Below, in pieces: positions 36,253 through 44,899 of a stretch of 64,000 nt of DNA (the first letter of the stretch is position 1; each line of letters starts with the position of its first letter). Below the pieces are notes generated by a model. The model made no database searches. It worked only from the letters and a program-made list of their open reading frames with translations, and was not told where the DNA came from. The DNA is from Thalassococcus arenae (GTDB lineage: Bacteria > Pseudomonadota > Alphaproteobacteria > Rhodobacterales > Rhodobacteraceae). Where the stretch lies: positions 682,001 through 746,000 of the forward strand of contig NZ_JAHRWL010000001.1 of NCBI RefSeq assembly GCF_019104745.1. The letters run 5' to 3'. The position numbers and the translations under genes are program-made.

Positions 36253-37451
36253 GTTTCGCGCTGGTCGTGGGCGGCGGCCCCGCCGGGCTGATGGCGGCCG
36301 AAGCGTTGTTGACGCGCGGAGTGCCGGTGGTGCTGGCCGAGGCCAAACCGTCGGTCGGCCGCAAGTTCCTGATGGCGGGCAAATCGGGGCTGAACCTGAC
36401 CAAGATCGAACCGGCCGAGCGGTTTCACGCCGCCTATGGCTCCTCCGCCGAAGCGTTGCGTCCGATGCTGGACGCGTTCGGCCCGGAACAGGTCAAGGCC
36501 TGGACCGAGGCGTTGGGCCAGAAGACCTTTGCCGGCTCGACCGGGCGGCTGTTCCCGACCGCGATGAAGGCGTCGCCGCTGCTGCGGGCGTGGCTGGCGC
36601 GGTTGGACGCCGCCGGGCTGGATCGCAGGACGCGCTGGCGCTGGACCGGCTGGGACGGCGACGCCACGACCTTCGACACCGCCGACGGCGCCATGTCGCT
36701 GACCCCTGCGGTCACCGTTCTGGCACTTGGCGGGGCCAGCTGGGCGCGGCTTGGCTCGGACGGTCTGTGGGCCGGCATCCTGTCTGGCTCGGGCGTCGGT
36801 CTGGCACCGTTCCAGCCATCCAATGCCGGTCTGCGCGTGTCGTGGTCGGGGCATATGCATCCGCATTTCGGCACCCCGCTCAAGGCCATCGCACTGCGCG
36901 CCGGACCGCTTGCCAGCCGTGGCGAGGCGATGCTGTCGGCGCGCGGGCTGGAAGGCGGCGGGCTCTATCCCCTCACTCCTGCGTTGCGCGATGGCGCAGC
37001 GCTGGAAATCGACCTGCTTCCCGATCTGAGCCTCGACGAAGTCGCCCGCCGCCTGTCGAGGCCGCAAGGCAAGCAAAGCCTGACGGCGCATCTGCGCAAG
37101 ACGCTGAAACTGACGCCGCCGGCGCTGGCGTTGTTGCAGGAATGCGCCCGCCCCCTGCCCCGCGACCCGGCCGCGTTGGCCGGCGTGATCAAGGCCCTTG
37201 CCGTGCCGCATGAAGGACCGCGCCCGATGGACGAGGCGATTTCGACCGCGGGTGGCGTGCCATTTGCCGAACTTGATGCGGGCCTGATGCTGCGGCGGAA
37301 ACCGGGCGTGTTCTGCGGCGGCGAGATGCTGGATTGGGAGGCCCCGACGGGCGGCTATCTGCTGACGGCCTGCATGGCCACGGGATCATGGGCCGGGCGG
37401 CACGCCGCCGATCATTTCCATCGGAAGACCAGCCGGTCGCCGGAACCCTGA
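36249..37451 (+). CDS. TIGR03862/HI0933-type FAD flavoprotein
   Basis: 400 residues. FAD-binding Rossmann GGGPAGLMAAEALLTRGVP at the start, then GRKFLMAGKSGLNLTK (HI0933 family motif), the segment ALGGASWARLGSDG and a C-terminal GEMLDWEAPTGGYLLTACMA with the second FAD site. The family (YhiN/HI0933, TIGR03862 subgroup) has no known reaction. Overlaps the MscS channel gene by 4 bases, so it is likely cotranscribed. Its last 40 bases overlap the convergent OmpA-family gene. Confidence 0.9.
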   Translation: MSFALVVGGGPAGLMAAEALLTRGVPVVLAEAKPSVGRKFLMAGKSGLNLTKIEPAERFHAAYGSSAEALRPMLDAFGPEQVKAWTEALGQKTFAGSTGRLFPTAMKASPLLRAWLARLDAAGLDRRTRWRWTGWDGDATTFDTADGAMSLTPAVTVLALGGASWARLGSDGLWAGILSGSGVGLAPFQPSNAGLRVSWSGHMHPHFGTPLKAIALRAGPLASRGEAMLSARGLEGGGLYPLTPALRDGAALEIDLLPDLSLDEVARRLSRPQGKQSLTAHLRKTLKLTPPALALLQECARPLPRDPAALAGVIKALAVPHEGPRPMDEAISTAGGVPFAELDAGLMLRRKPGVFCGGEMLDWEAPTGGYLLTACMATGSWAGRHAADHFHRKTSRSPEP

Positions 37452-39493
37452 TCGCCTGCGCCCGTCGTTTCGATCATCGCCGGATCGACACCGCGCGCGA
37501 CCAGCGCATCGGCCACCGCCTCGGCCCGGCGGCGGCTGAGCTGCCTGTTCAGCGCGGGCAGCGACGATGACGCCGCCTGCCCCTCGATTTCCAGCACCAG
37601 ACCGCGGAACGCAGTGCAGGCGCGGACCAGGCCGGCCAGCGAAGCCAGCGGCCACATCGTGCCGGGTTCCAAGACGAAACTGCCCGTGTCGAACCGGATC
37701 GCCGGCAGGGTGGCCAGCGCAGCCGTACAGCCCTCGACCTCGGGCACGGCGCCGAGATCTGGCAGCCAATAGCCGTCGGAGAAGATCTGCGGCACGTTCA
37801 GGTGAGCATGCTGTCGCCGCGTGCCCGAGGGCGGCGGCGGCGCGGTGGCCGCGTCCAGCGCGACACCGAGAGGCAAGGCGCGGCGCATCATCGGTTCCAG
37901 CCGGTCGATCGGCGCCCTGGGCGTCAACGTCACCGCGATCACGGTCGCGGAGGTGGTGGCATGCAGCCGAAGCGTTTCGACCTCGGCCAGGTACGGGCGC
38001 ATCGCGGCAAGCGCGGCCAGTGCGGTATCGCCGTCGCCGCCCGGCGCCAGGCGCGGTGCACCGCGCATCGGCTCCACCCCGAGCGCTTCGGCCAGTGCCG
38101 CGACGGACAGACCGCGCATCAGCTTGCCCTCGACCTGCGCGCCGGTCGCCGCGTCGTAGGACACCGTGAAATCCGGCGGTGCGCCGTCATCGGCCACCGC
38201 CAGCACCACGTCCGCCCCCTGCATCGCCGCCTCGACGCGCGCCGCCGCGTCGGGGTTGGGTGCCACTCCGTCCAGCCGCGCGCCGGCCGCGTCAAGGATC
38301 AAGACGCCTTCGGACAGGGGCCCGAGCGCCGGGGCGCGGTCCAGAAGGGTCGTGCTCCAACCGTCCAGATCCGGATACGGTCCCCGGGTCACACCGGCGG
38401 CGTCCACCGGCAGTCCGATCGCCGCCGCCAGGGCCGCCAGATCGAAATCGGACGGCACGTGTCCGGTTGCGACGACACCGTCCGCAACGCGGTCAAGGCG
38501 CAAGGCCAGGTCCGGCCCCGGATCGGGTGGCACCAGCGAAAGGTTCAATGAAAAGCCCGGGGGCAAGGTGCCATGCAAAGCCTCGGCCTGCGCGGCGATG
38601 GCCGGATCGGCCAGCCCGCCGACCAGGGAAACGGTTCCCGGGCCCAAAGCCAGCTGACCTTCGGTGAGGTGCGCGAAAACCGGCAGAGACAAGGCCAGCG
38701 CGTCTTCGAAGCCCGGCTGTATCAACGGCAGCGGCGCATGGTCGATCGCGACACCGTGCAGCGGGCCCAGCGGCGCCAGGACCGCCAGATCGAAATCCGG
38801 CGGCACCTTGCCGGTCACCCGCTGTCCCATGCGCCGGTCGCGAGAGATGAGCAGGCTGTAGGGGCGGCCGTCATCCACGGCCTGAATGGAAAGCCGCACG
38901 AAATAGTGTTCGGGCAGCAATTCGAACCCCGCCCGAAGCGCTGCTGCGGTGCCCGGCAACAGCACCCTGCCTTCGATCTCGAGCACCCGGTCCCGCAAAC
39001 GCATCCGCCCGTCTATCATCTGCGCCAATGCCTGCGCGCCGCGCAGCGCGACGCTACCCCAGGCGGCGTCGGGTGCACCGGAGGCCACCGGCAGCGACAC
39101 GTCGGCCCGCAACGCGCGGCCCAACTCTTCGGCCAGGTCAACACCGCTTGCAAAGCCGGTGACCGCGACCGCGGACCCGTCCTTGATCGCCTCGACCACG
39201 AAGGGGCGCACGGCGTCCAGAAGGGCAAGACGGTTTTCGACCTGTGCAACGCCGTCGATGCCGGACAGCGCCTGAACCAGGCGCGCCATGTCGTCGGCGC
39301 TCTCGACGCTGCCTTCGACGGTGACGATCCGGTCGGCCACCGCGACCGAGAGCGGATGTTCGGATGCCGCCGCGATGCGCGCGGCCTCGGCCCTGATGCC
39401 GGCATTGATCAACGGCTCGTCGCTGGGAACGGTGAACACGCCAAACCCCACCACCGCGGCCACGATGACCAGGATGGCAAGGAAATCCCGCAT
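37412..39493 (-). CDS. Large OmpA/BON-domain envelope protein
   Basis: 693 residues. N-terminal membrane anchor (MRDFLAILVIVAAVVGFGVFTV), then a BON-like unit AVADRIVTVEGSVESADDMARLVQALSGID and further weak repeats of about 140 residues (VTGFASGV..., VTGKVPPDFDLAVLAPLGPLHG, ATGHVPSDFDLAALAAAIGLP, VEGKLMRGLSVAALAEALGV). The C-terminal OmpA-like domain holds IRFDTGSFVLEPGTMWPLAS, EIEGQAASSSLPALNRQLS and RRRAEAVADALVARGVDP. Probably anchored in the inner membrane and binding peptidoglycan. Function unknown; lies at the 3' end of the dgcN-dgcA-exonuclease-transaminase run. Confidence 0.85.
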   Translation of the reverse strand: MRDFLAILVIVAAVVGFGVFTVPSDEPLINAGIRAEAARIAAASEHPLSVAVADRIVTVEGSVESADDMARLVQALSGIDGVAQVENRLALLDAVRPFVVEAIKDGSAVAVTGFASGVDLAEELGRALRADVSLPVASGAPDAAWGSVALRGAQALAQMIDGRMRLRDRVLEIEGRVLLPGTAAALRAGFELLPEHYFVRLSIQAVDDGRPYSLLISRDRRMGQRVTGKVPPDFDLAVLAPLGPLHGVAIDHAPLPLIQPGFEDALALSLPVFAHLTEGQLALGPGTVSLVGGLADPAIAAQAEALHGTLPPGFSLNLSLVPPDPGPDLALRLDRVADGVVATGHVPSDFDLAALAAAIGLPVDAAGVTRGPYPDLDGWSTTLLDRAPALGPLSEGVLILDAAGARLDGVAPNPDAAARVEAAMQGADVVLAVADDGAPPDFTVSYDAATGAQVEGKLMRGLSVAALAEALGVEPMRGAPRLAPGGDGDTALAALAAMRPYLAEVETLRLHATTSATVIAVTLTPRAPIDRLEPMMRRALPLGVALDAATAPPPPSGTRRQHAHLNVPQIFSDGYWLPDLGAVPEVEGCTAALATLPAIRFDTGSFVLEPGTMWPLASLAGLVRACTAFRGLVLEIEGQAASSSLPALNRQLSRRRAEAVADALVARGVDPAMIETTGAGDQGSGDRLVFRWK

Positions 39494-39517
39494 CGTCCGT
39501 CCTCCGGCCGCGCGCCG

Positions 39518-40378
39518 TCAGACCGCGGCCTTGCGGCTTTCGTCCAGATAGATCTCGCGCAGCCGCGCCACGCGCTTGCCCGGTGTGCCATCGCCCAGGG
39601 CGACGCCGTCGATCTCGACCACCGGCATGACAAAGGCGCTGGCCGAGGTGATAAAGGCCTCGTCCGCAGCCTGCGCCTCGGCGATGGTGAAGTTGCGTTC
39701 CTCGACTTCCATCTGCGCCTCGCGCGCGAACCGCAGGACGGCGGCGCGGGTGATGCCGTGCAGGATGTCGTTCGACAGCGCGCGGGTGACGATCTTGTTG
39801 CCCTTGATGAAATAGGCGTTGTTGCTGGTGCCTTCGGTCACAAACCCGTCCTGTACCATCCAGGCATCGTCGGCACCGGCTTTCTTGGCCATCATCTTGC
39901 CCAGCGACGGATACAGCAGCTGCACCGTCTTGATGTCGCGACGGCCCCACCGCAGATCGTCGACCGAGATGATCTTCATCCCCGTTTTCGCCGCCGGGCT
40001 GTCGGCCAGGCCCGGCTTGTTCTGGGTGAACAGCACCACGGTCGGCGCGGTGTCTTCGGGCGGAAAGGCGAAATCGCGGTCACCCGGCGCGCCGCGGGTG
40101 ATCTGCAGATAGACCAGCCCCTCGTCGATGTCGTTCAGGCGCACCAGTTCGCGGTGGATCTCGAGCAGATCGTCAAAGCAATCGGGCTTGCGCATGTCCA
40201 GTTCGTTCAGCGATCGCTCCAGCCGCTTGGCATGGCCGGCGAAATCGATCAGCTTGCCGTCCAGAACGCTGGTCACCTCGTAGACCCCGTCGGCCATCAG
40301 GAAGGCGCGGTCGAAGATCGACACCTTGGCCTCGGTCTCGGGCAGGTACTCTCCGTTCACGTACACGGTGCGGGTCAT
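39518..40378 (-). CDS. dat: D-amino acid transaminase (D-alanine aminotransferase family)
   Basis: 286 residues, fold type IV PLP enzyme. MTRTVYVNGEYLPETEAKVS and FDRAFLMADGVYEVTSVLDG are the N-terminal family motifs; ARKLNR is absent. RRDIKTVQLLYPSLGKMMAK carries the PLP lysine, and TEGTSNNAYFIKGNKIVT binds the phosphate. It would exchange amino groups between D-Ala, D-Glu, D-Asp and keto acids. Position in a same-strand run with dgcA/dgcN points to D-amino acid use. A branched-chain transaminase would be less likely given the D-aminotransferase hallmark VYEV. Confidence 0.9.
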   Translation of the reverse strand: MTRTVYVNGEYLPETEAKVSIFDRAFLMADGVYEVTSVLDGKLIDFAGHAKRLERSLNELDMRKPDCFDDLLEIHRELVRLNDIDEGLVYLQITRGAPGDRDFAFPPEDTAPTVVLFTQNKPGLADSPAAKTGMKIISVDDLRWGRRDIKTVQLLYPSLGKMMAKKAGADDAWMVQDGFVTEGTSNNAYFIKGNKIVTRALSNDILHGITRAAVLRFAREAQMEVEERNFTIAEAQAADEAFITSASAFVMPVVEIDGVALGDGTPGKRVARLREIYLDESRKAAV

Positions 40379-40432
40379 GGGCGCGGCTCCTTGGACTGTC
40401 GGTTCCTGTCTTGTGGCGTCGCGGCGGCGGCG

Positions 40433-41074
40433 TCAAGGCGCAGGCGCGGGCGATGCGCCCAGTCGCGTCATCCTGTCCGGGTGCAGACGCCCCCTGTCCA
40501 TCAGGTGCCGCAACACCACCGCCACCATGCGCGCATCGCCCAGGGCGTCGTGGCCGCGCGCATCCGGCACGGTCAGTCCGAAATGATCCGGCAAGGTGTT
40601 GCTGCGCAGGCGGTGGATGTCATCCAGCGCGACACCCGCCGCATGCAGCAGCGCCGCGGCATTGCCGAAGCGCGCGGCGGGCAATGGCGGCGCGATGCCG
40701 GCAACGTAGCAACTGATGGCGATCATGTTGAATTCGTCCTTGCCCCAGGACCACAGCGCATCGTCGCCCGCAAAGACCGAGAACGACCCGAGTGCCCGGT
40801 CAAGCGGCAGGCCTTCGGCGGCGACCCGCGCATTGGTCACGCCGGTCAGTCGTTCAGCCAGCGGGTCGAGCGTTACCGGCGCACCGAAACGGTCACGCGG
40901 CGCGATCACGACCGAAAAACGCTCTAGTTCCGGGAACGGCGCCGACAGGCCGATCCGCACCGCACCGATCTGGAATACCACCGGATCGGGGTCGAGCGGC
41001 CCGCACCAGAACCGCCGGGGGGCGCCGGTGGCTGTCAGGAATTCGCAGTCGTAGACGATCGCCGTGTCGGTCAT
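40433..41074 (-). CDS. DEDDh-type 3'-5' exonuclease domain protein
   Basis: 213 residues. The exonuclease motifs are VYDCEFL (Exo I, DxE), SWGKDEFNMIAIS near motif II and HDALGDARMVAVV (Exo III with H...D). It resembles the RNase T/DnaQ-like family. Start at ATG 41072-41074, overlapping the dgcA stop by one base (TGATG), so the two are translationally coupled. Its substrate is unknown; why it is coupled to a D-glutamate gene is not clear. Confidence 0.85.
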   Translation of the reverse strand: MTDTAIVYDCEFLTATGAPRRFWCGPLDPDPVVFQIGAVRIGLSAPFPELERFSVVIAPRDRFGAPVTLDPLAERLTGVTNARVAAEGLPLDRALGSFSVFAGDDALWSWGKDEFNMIAISCYVAGIAPPLPAARFGNAAALLHAAGVALDDIHRLRSNTLPDHFGLTVPDARGHDALGDARMVAVVLRHLMDRGRLHPDRMTRLGASPAPAP

Positions 41075-42039
41075 CAGCCCCACAACTCCGGCGCCGGAGG
41101 GTGCACGCCCATGGTGTCATAGCGCAGGGGCGGATCGCGATCCTCGGCCAATAACAGCGGACCATCGAGATCGACGATCGCCGCGCCCTGGGCGACCAGA
41201 ACCGCCGGTGCCATCGCCAGGCTGGATCCGACCATGCAACCGACCATGACGCCGAACCCCTCGGCCCGGGCGGCGTCGCGCAGGGCCAGTGCCTCGGTCA
41301 GCCCGCCGGCCTTGTCGAGCTTGATGTTGACCATGTCGTACTTGCCCCGCAGCGCCGGAAGCGAAGCGCGGTCATGGCAGCTCTCGTCGGCGCAAAGCGG
41401 CACGGGGCGGGCCAGCCCGGTCAGCGCGTCATCCGCGCCCGCCGGCAGGGGTTGTTCCACCAGCGCCACGCCCAGGCGCCGCAGGTGCGGGGCCAGATCG
41501 GTATAGACCGCCGCATCCCAGCCCTCGTTGGCATCGATGATGATCCGGGCGTCGGGGGCGCCCCGCCGCACCGCCTCCAGACGCGGCATGTCGTCGGGCG
41601 TGCCCAGCTTGATCTTCAGCAGCGGGCGATGCGCGTTGTCGCGGGCCGCCTGTTCCATCCGGTCGGGCGCGTCCAGCGACAGGGTGTAGGCCGTGATCTC
41701 GGGCCCCGGCGCCGCCAGTCCGGCAAGCTGCCAAACGGGCTTCCCGACCCGCTTCGCTTCCCAGTCCCACAACGCGCAATCCACCGCGTTTCGCGCTGCG
41801 CCCGGCGGCAAGGCGGCTTGCAGTTCCGCGCGGAGGATGCCGGCGGGAAGCGCTTCGACCTGCGCCGCGACGCTGTCCAGGCTCTCGCCATAGCGGGCAT
41901 AGGGCACGCATTCGCCGCGCCCCGTGACCCCGGCACGTGCGACCGTCACCGTCAGCACCCGTGCCTCGGTCCGGCTGCCGCGCGAAATGGTGAAGGCCTG
42001 CGCCAGCCTGAAAGTATCGCGCGTAACGGTCAGGCTCAT
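41074..42039 (-). CDS. dgcA: N-acetyl-D-glutamate racemase / dipeptide epimerase-type enolase-superfamily enzyme
   Basis: 321 residues of the muconate-lactonising enolase subgroup. KIKLG carries the catalytic lysine pair; metal ligands are the D of IIDANEGWDAAV, the E of LVEQPLP and the D of CADESCHD; NIKLDKAGGLTEAL holds the second lysine. By sequence alone it could be an L-Ala-D/L-Glu epimerase. The neighbour dgcN (DUF1611) favours DgcA, reported to racemise N-acetyl-D-Glu to the L form in marine bacteria; that assignment is from context. Overlaps the exonuclease by one base. Confidence 0.85.
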   Translation of the reverse strand: MSLTVTRDTFRLAQAFTISRGSRTEARVLTVTVARAGVTGRGECVPYARYGESLDSVAAQVEALPAGILRAELQAALPPGAARNAVDCALWDWEAKRVGKPVWQLAGLAAPGPEITAYTLSLDAPDRMEQAARDNAHRPLLKIKLGTPDDMPRLEAVRRGAPDARIIIDANEGWDAAVYTDLAPHLRRLGVALVEQPLPAGADDALTGLARPVPLCADESCHDRASLPALRGKYDMVNIKLDKAGGLTEALALRDAARAEGFGVMVGCMVGSSLAMAPAVLVAQGAAIVDLDGPLLLAEDRDPPLRYDTMGVHPPAPELWG

Positions 42040-42047
42040 CTCCGCTC

Positions 42048-42080
42048 CCCTGCTTCTTCTCTTTCAAAAATACGCATTCA
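42048..42080 (-). repeat. Possible remnant of the palindromic element between dgcA and dgcN
   Basis: On the plus strand CCTGCTTCTTCTCTTTCAAAAATACGCATTC resembles the arm of the xdhA/xdhB copies (CCTGC, TTCTCTGGTTC, GAAATATCCTC), but no GC hairpin follows. Very weak on its own; listed because of position in a 70-bp intergenic gap. Confidence 0.35.
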
Positions 42081-42110
42081 CCGGCCTGCGCCAAGCAAAC
42101 GGCCGCCGGG

Positions 42111-43112
42111 TCAGAGCGCCGCGAGCGCCTCGGCCAGACGTCCGGCGCCGTGGCGGAATGGGTCGACCGTCGGCAGGCCCATGCGGTCCTCGATCTCGGC
42201 GCAACAGCGTGCGGCCTCGGTCGCGCCCATGTGCTGGGTGTTGATCGATACGCCGACGACGCGGCAGGCGGGGTTGGCCACCTGCGCCAGCGGCAGCGCC
42301 ATGTCGCGCACCTGTTCAAGCGTCGGCAGTGTATAGTCGGGCAGGCCGCGCATGTGGGCCCGCGTTGGTTCATGGCAGAGGATCAGCGCATCGGGCTGGC
42401 CGCCGTGGATCAACGCCAGCGACACGCCGGAGAAGGACACGTGGTGCAGGCTGCCCTGCCCCTCGATCACGTCCCAGTGGTCGGGATCGTTGTCGGGGGT
42501 CAGCCATTCCACCGCTCCGGCCATGAAATCGGCCACCACCGCGTCCAGCGGAATGCCGTCGCCGGTGATCAGGATGCCGGTCTGCCCGGTGGCGCGAAAC
42601 GTGCTTTTCATGCCGCGTTCGCGCATTGCCGCATCCAGCGCCAGCGTGGTGTACATCTTGCCGACCGAACAATCCGTGCCGACCGCCAGAACCCGCTTGC
42701 CGCGGCGCTTCACACCGTTGGCGATCGGGTATTCGACCTCGGGCACGCGGACGTCGTGCAGCGCGCGGCCCGTCGCTTGGGCCACGGCGGCCAGATCGGG
42801 TTCGTCGCGCAGCAGGTTGTGCAGGCCCGAAGCCAGGTCCAGCCCTTCCTCCAGCGCCGCCACCAACACCTTTTTCCACGTCTGGCCGATCTTTCCGCCG
42901 CGGTTGGCGACGCCGATGACCAGCGTCTTGGCGCCCGCGGCGATGCCTTCGGCGAGCGTCATGTCGGGCAGTCCCAGATCGGCCTTGCAACCCTCCATGC
43001 GGAACTGGCCGACGCAATTCTCGGGTCGCCAGTCGCGGATGCCTTGCGCGACCTTCGCGGCCAGCGGATCGGGCGCGTCGCCGAGAAACAAAAGGTAAGG
43101 GGTCTGGATCAT
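42111..43112 (-). CDS. dgcN: DUF1611 N-acetyltransferase (DgcN-like), D-glutamate pathway
   Basis: 333 residues. P-loop AVGTDCSVGKMYTTLAL in the C-terminal half, preceded by an N-terminal Rossmann part (LVIGVANRGGKIGQTWKKVL). VKRRGKRVLAVGT is the family motif; ATGQTGILITGDGIPLDAVV and VIEGQGSLHHVSFSGVSLAL follow. The start at ATG 43110-43112 has GGAG six bases before; two upstream ATGs are also in frame. In marine bacteria DgcN was reported to acetylate D-Glu, with DgcA racemising the product. Assignment by family recall and pairing with dgcA. Confidence 0.87.
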   Translation of the reverse strand: MIQTPYLLFLGDAPDPLAAKVAQGIRDWRPENCVGQFRMEGCKADLGLPDMTLAEGIAAGAKTLVIGVANRGGKIGQTWKKVLVAALEEGLDLASGLHNLLRDEPDLAAVAQATGRALHDVRVPEVEYPIANGVKRRGKRVLAVGTDCSVGKMYTTLALDAAMRERGMKSTFRATGQTGILITGDGIPLDAVVADFMAGAVEWLTPDNDPDHWDVIEGQGSLHHVSFSGVSLALIHGGQPDALILCHEPTRAHMRGLPDYTLPTLEQVRDMALPLAQVANPACRVVGVSINTQHMGATEAARCCAEIEDRMGLPTVDPFRHGAGRLAEALAAL

Positions 43113-43359
43113 CGTGGTCTCCGTCATCGGCATGTCACCCTACTTTTCCCGCCTTTTCCCGCAAGTACATTGCTTTTCGTCGGCCATGCGAGGGAAATGC
43201 ACAAGAATTTTGCGCCATTTGGGTGGCAAGCGAAGGGATCTTGCATCGCTGCATCGCGGCGACTTTCCGCGACGCAGAATTTCGCTTGCGCAGCATTCGG
43301 CAATTTAATAACCCGAAAGGCGACACAAACGTAATTTCCTTACGCCCGAGGTTCTCCCG

Positions 43360-44319
43360 ATGTCCTTCAGAATTCAGCCCGCTGCTCCTGCTTGTCCCAA
43401 CCGGTGCCAGTTGTTCGGGCCGGGGTCGCGGCCGGCGATCTTCGAGAAGATGGCGGCGTCGGCGGCGGATGTGATCAATCTCGATCTCGAGGATTCGGTG
43501 GCGCCGTCGGACAAGGACAGCGCGCGGGCCAACGTGATCCAGGCGATCGGCGATATCGACTGGGGAAACAAGACGTTGTCGGTGCGGATCAACGGGCTGG
43601 ACACGCCGTATTGGTATCGCGACGTCGTCGACGTTCTGGAACAGGCGGGCGAGCGGCTGGACCGGATCATGATCCCGAAAGTCGGTTGCGCATCAGATAT
43701 TTACGCCGTCGACGCACTGGCCACGGCGGTCGAGACGGCCAAGGGGCGGGCCAAGAAGATCCGCTTTGAGGTGATCATCGAATCGGCCGCCGGCATCGCC
43801 CATGTCGAAGAGATCGCGGCGGCCTCGCCGCGGCTGGAAGCGATGAGCCTGGGGGCCGCGGATTTCGCCGCGTCGATGGGCATGGCTACAACGGGTATCG
43901 GTGGCACGCAGGAAAACTACTACATGTTGCGGGACGGGCAAAAGCATTGGTCCGATCCCTGGCACTGGGCGCAGGCCGCAATCGTCGCCGCCTGCCGCAC
44001 CCATGGCGTGCTGCCGGTCGACGGCCCGTTCGGCGATTTCAGCGATGACGAGGGCTATCGCGCGCAGGCGCTGCGCTCGGCCACGCTGGGAATGGTCGGC
44101 AAATGGGCGATCCACCCCAAGCAGGTTTCCCTTGCAAATGAGGTATTTACGCCGTCCGAGGCCGCCGTCACCGAGGCGCGCGAGATCCTCGCGGCGATGG
44201 AGGCGGCCAAGGCCAAGGGCGAAGGCGCGACGGTCTACAAGGGCCGGCTGGTGGACATCGCCAGCATCAAGCAGGCCGAGGTCATCGTCCGCCAGGCCGA
44301 GATGATCGCCGGGCAGTAA
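43360..44319 (+). CDS. mcl1: L-malyl-CoA / beta-methylmalyl-CoA lyase
   Basis: 319 residues of the HpcH/CitE aldolase family. NRCQLFGPGSRPAIFEKMAAS and NLDLEDSVAPSDKDSARAN are the hallmark of the Rhodobacter Mcl1 enzyme. The metal glutamate is in RFEVIIESAAGIAHVEEI and the aspartate in GAADFAASMGM. Cleaves malyl-CoA to glyoxylate and acetyl-CoA and beta-methylmalyl-CoA to glyoxylate and propionyl-CoA in the ethylmalonyl-CoA pathway, where the methylsuccinyl-CoA dehydrogenase at 56223 acts earlier. Upstream 230 bp hold AT-rich DNA near 43301-43320 that may be its promoter. Confidence 0.93.
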   Translation: MSFRIQPAAPACPNRCQLFGPGSRPAIFEKMAASAADVINLDLEDSVAPSDKDSARANVIQAIGDIDWGNKTLSVRINGLDTPYWYRDVVDVLEQAGERLDRIMIPKVGCASDIYAVDALATAVETAKGRAKKIRFEVIIESAAGIAHVEEIAAASPRLEAMSLGAADFAASMGMATTGIGGTQENYYMLRDGQKHWSDPWHWAQAAIVAACRTHGVLPVDGPFGDFSDDEGYRAQALRSATLGMVGKWAIHPKQVSLANEVFTPSEAAVTEAREILAAMEAAKAKGEGATVYKGRLVDIASIKQAEVIVRQAEMIAGQ

Positions 44320-44370
44320 ACCCGGCGCGCGCGGCGTCAACCCGGCAAAAACACCGCCCGGACCACCCTC

Positions 44371-44410
44371 AATCCGTCCGATTCGCCGCGGTTTCGGGAC
44401 GGATTGCCCG
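44371..44410. repeat. Hairpin repeat, copy 1
   Basis: AATCCGTCC and GGACGGATT are inverted arms of 9 bases around ATTCGCCGCGGTTTC-type loop DNA, followed by GCCCG. Copy 2 starts 76 bases later with the same arms and nearly the same loop. Could act as a terminator-like structure or attachment site. Confidence 0.75.
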
Positions 44411-44446
44411 ACCGGTTTTCACCCGTCCGATCCCGGTCACACGACC

Positions 44447-44486
44447 AATCCGTCCGATTCGGGCCGATTTCGGGACGGATTGCCCG
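44447..44486. repeat. Hairpin repeat, copy 2
   Basis: Same AATCCGTCC/GGACGGATT arms; the loop has GGGCCGATTT where copy 1 has GCCGCGGTTT, and TGCCCG follows in both. Between the copies a partial third unit (ACCCGTCCGATC) is visible. Located 128 bases after the mcl1 stop. Confidence 0.75.
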
Positions 44487-44617
44487 GCGCCACACCGGCG
44501 CCCTATCGGTGGCGCGGAAAGCAGAGGCCCGGGCAGCACAAAACCGCGTGAAGGGCAGATTTTTTTCGCTGTCCCGCCAAAGCCCCGACCTGACCGGCGC
44601 GCCGAAACAGGCGGCGT

Positions 44618-44899
44618 TCAGCGACCGGGGGCCGGCGCGGATGCCGCCGCCACCGCATCGCGAAAGGCGGCCTGCGCGCCGGGCAGGATATGGTCGATCT
44701 GGTCGGCCGAGAGCGGCGTGCCGTCGGGCCGGAAAGCCAGCGCGACATCCCCCGGCCGCGCGACAAGCAGCGCGACGGGCCGCTTGCCGCCATGGCACAG
44801 CAGCGCGTGGTCCAGCCGTTTCGCCCGCACGATCTGCTGCGTCAGCGCCGCGATCCAGACCGGGCCGATGCGGCGCGGGGTGTCGAGCGCGACGGTCAT
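44618..44899 (-). CDS. Small hypothetical protein next to DUF2953
   Basis: 93 residues, no signal peptide or transmembrane helix. ATG 44897-44899 overlaps the stop of the DUF2953 gene by 4 bases, so it is probably the third gene of that operon. The sequence (VWIAALTQQIVRAKRLDHAL, GKRPVALLVARPGDVALAF) is unfamiliar to me. The coding capacity is supported by the tight overlap and by the gap-free frame; I have no domain evidence. Confidence 0.65.
   Translation of the reverse strand: MTVALDTPRRIGPVWIAALTQQIVRAKRLDHALLCHGGKRPVALLVARPGDVALAFRPDGTPLSADQIDHILPGAQAAFRDAVAAASAPAPGR

Larger units (their letters stand above)
44320..44617. other. Intergenic region after mcl1 with tandem hairpins
   Basis: About 300 bases without a gene. 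The notable content is the pair of repeated hairpins at 44371-44410 and 44447-44486. The remainder, up to the stop of the small gene at 44618, has no obvious signal. Confidence 0.6.

Noticed and set aside
38573-40927. 784-codon plus-strand open frame across the OmpA and transaminase genes
   Set aside because: Spans two well-supported minus-strand genes and their gap; His/Gln/Arg-rich composition typical of a shadow frame.
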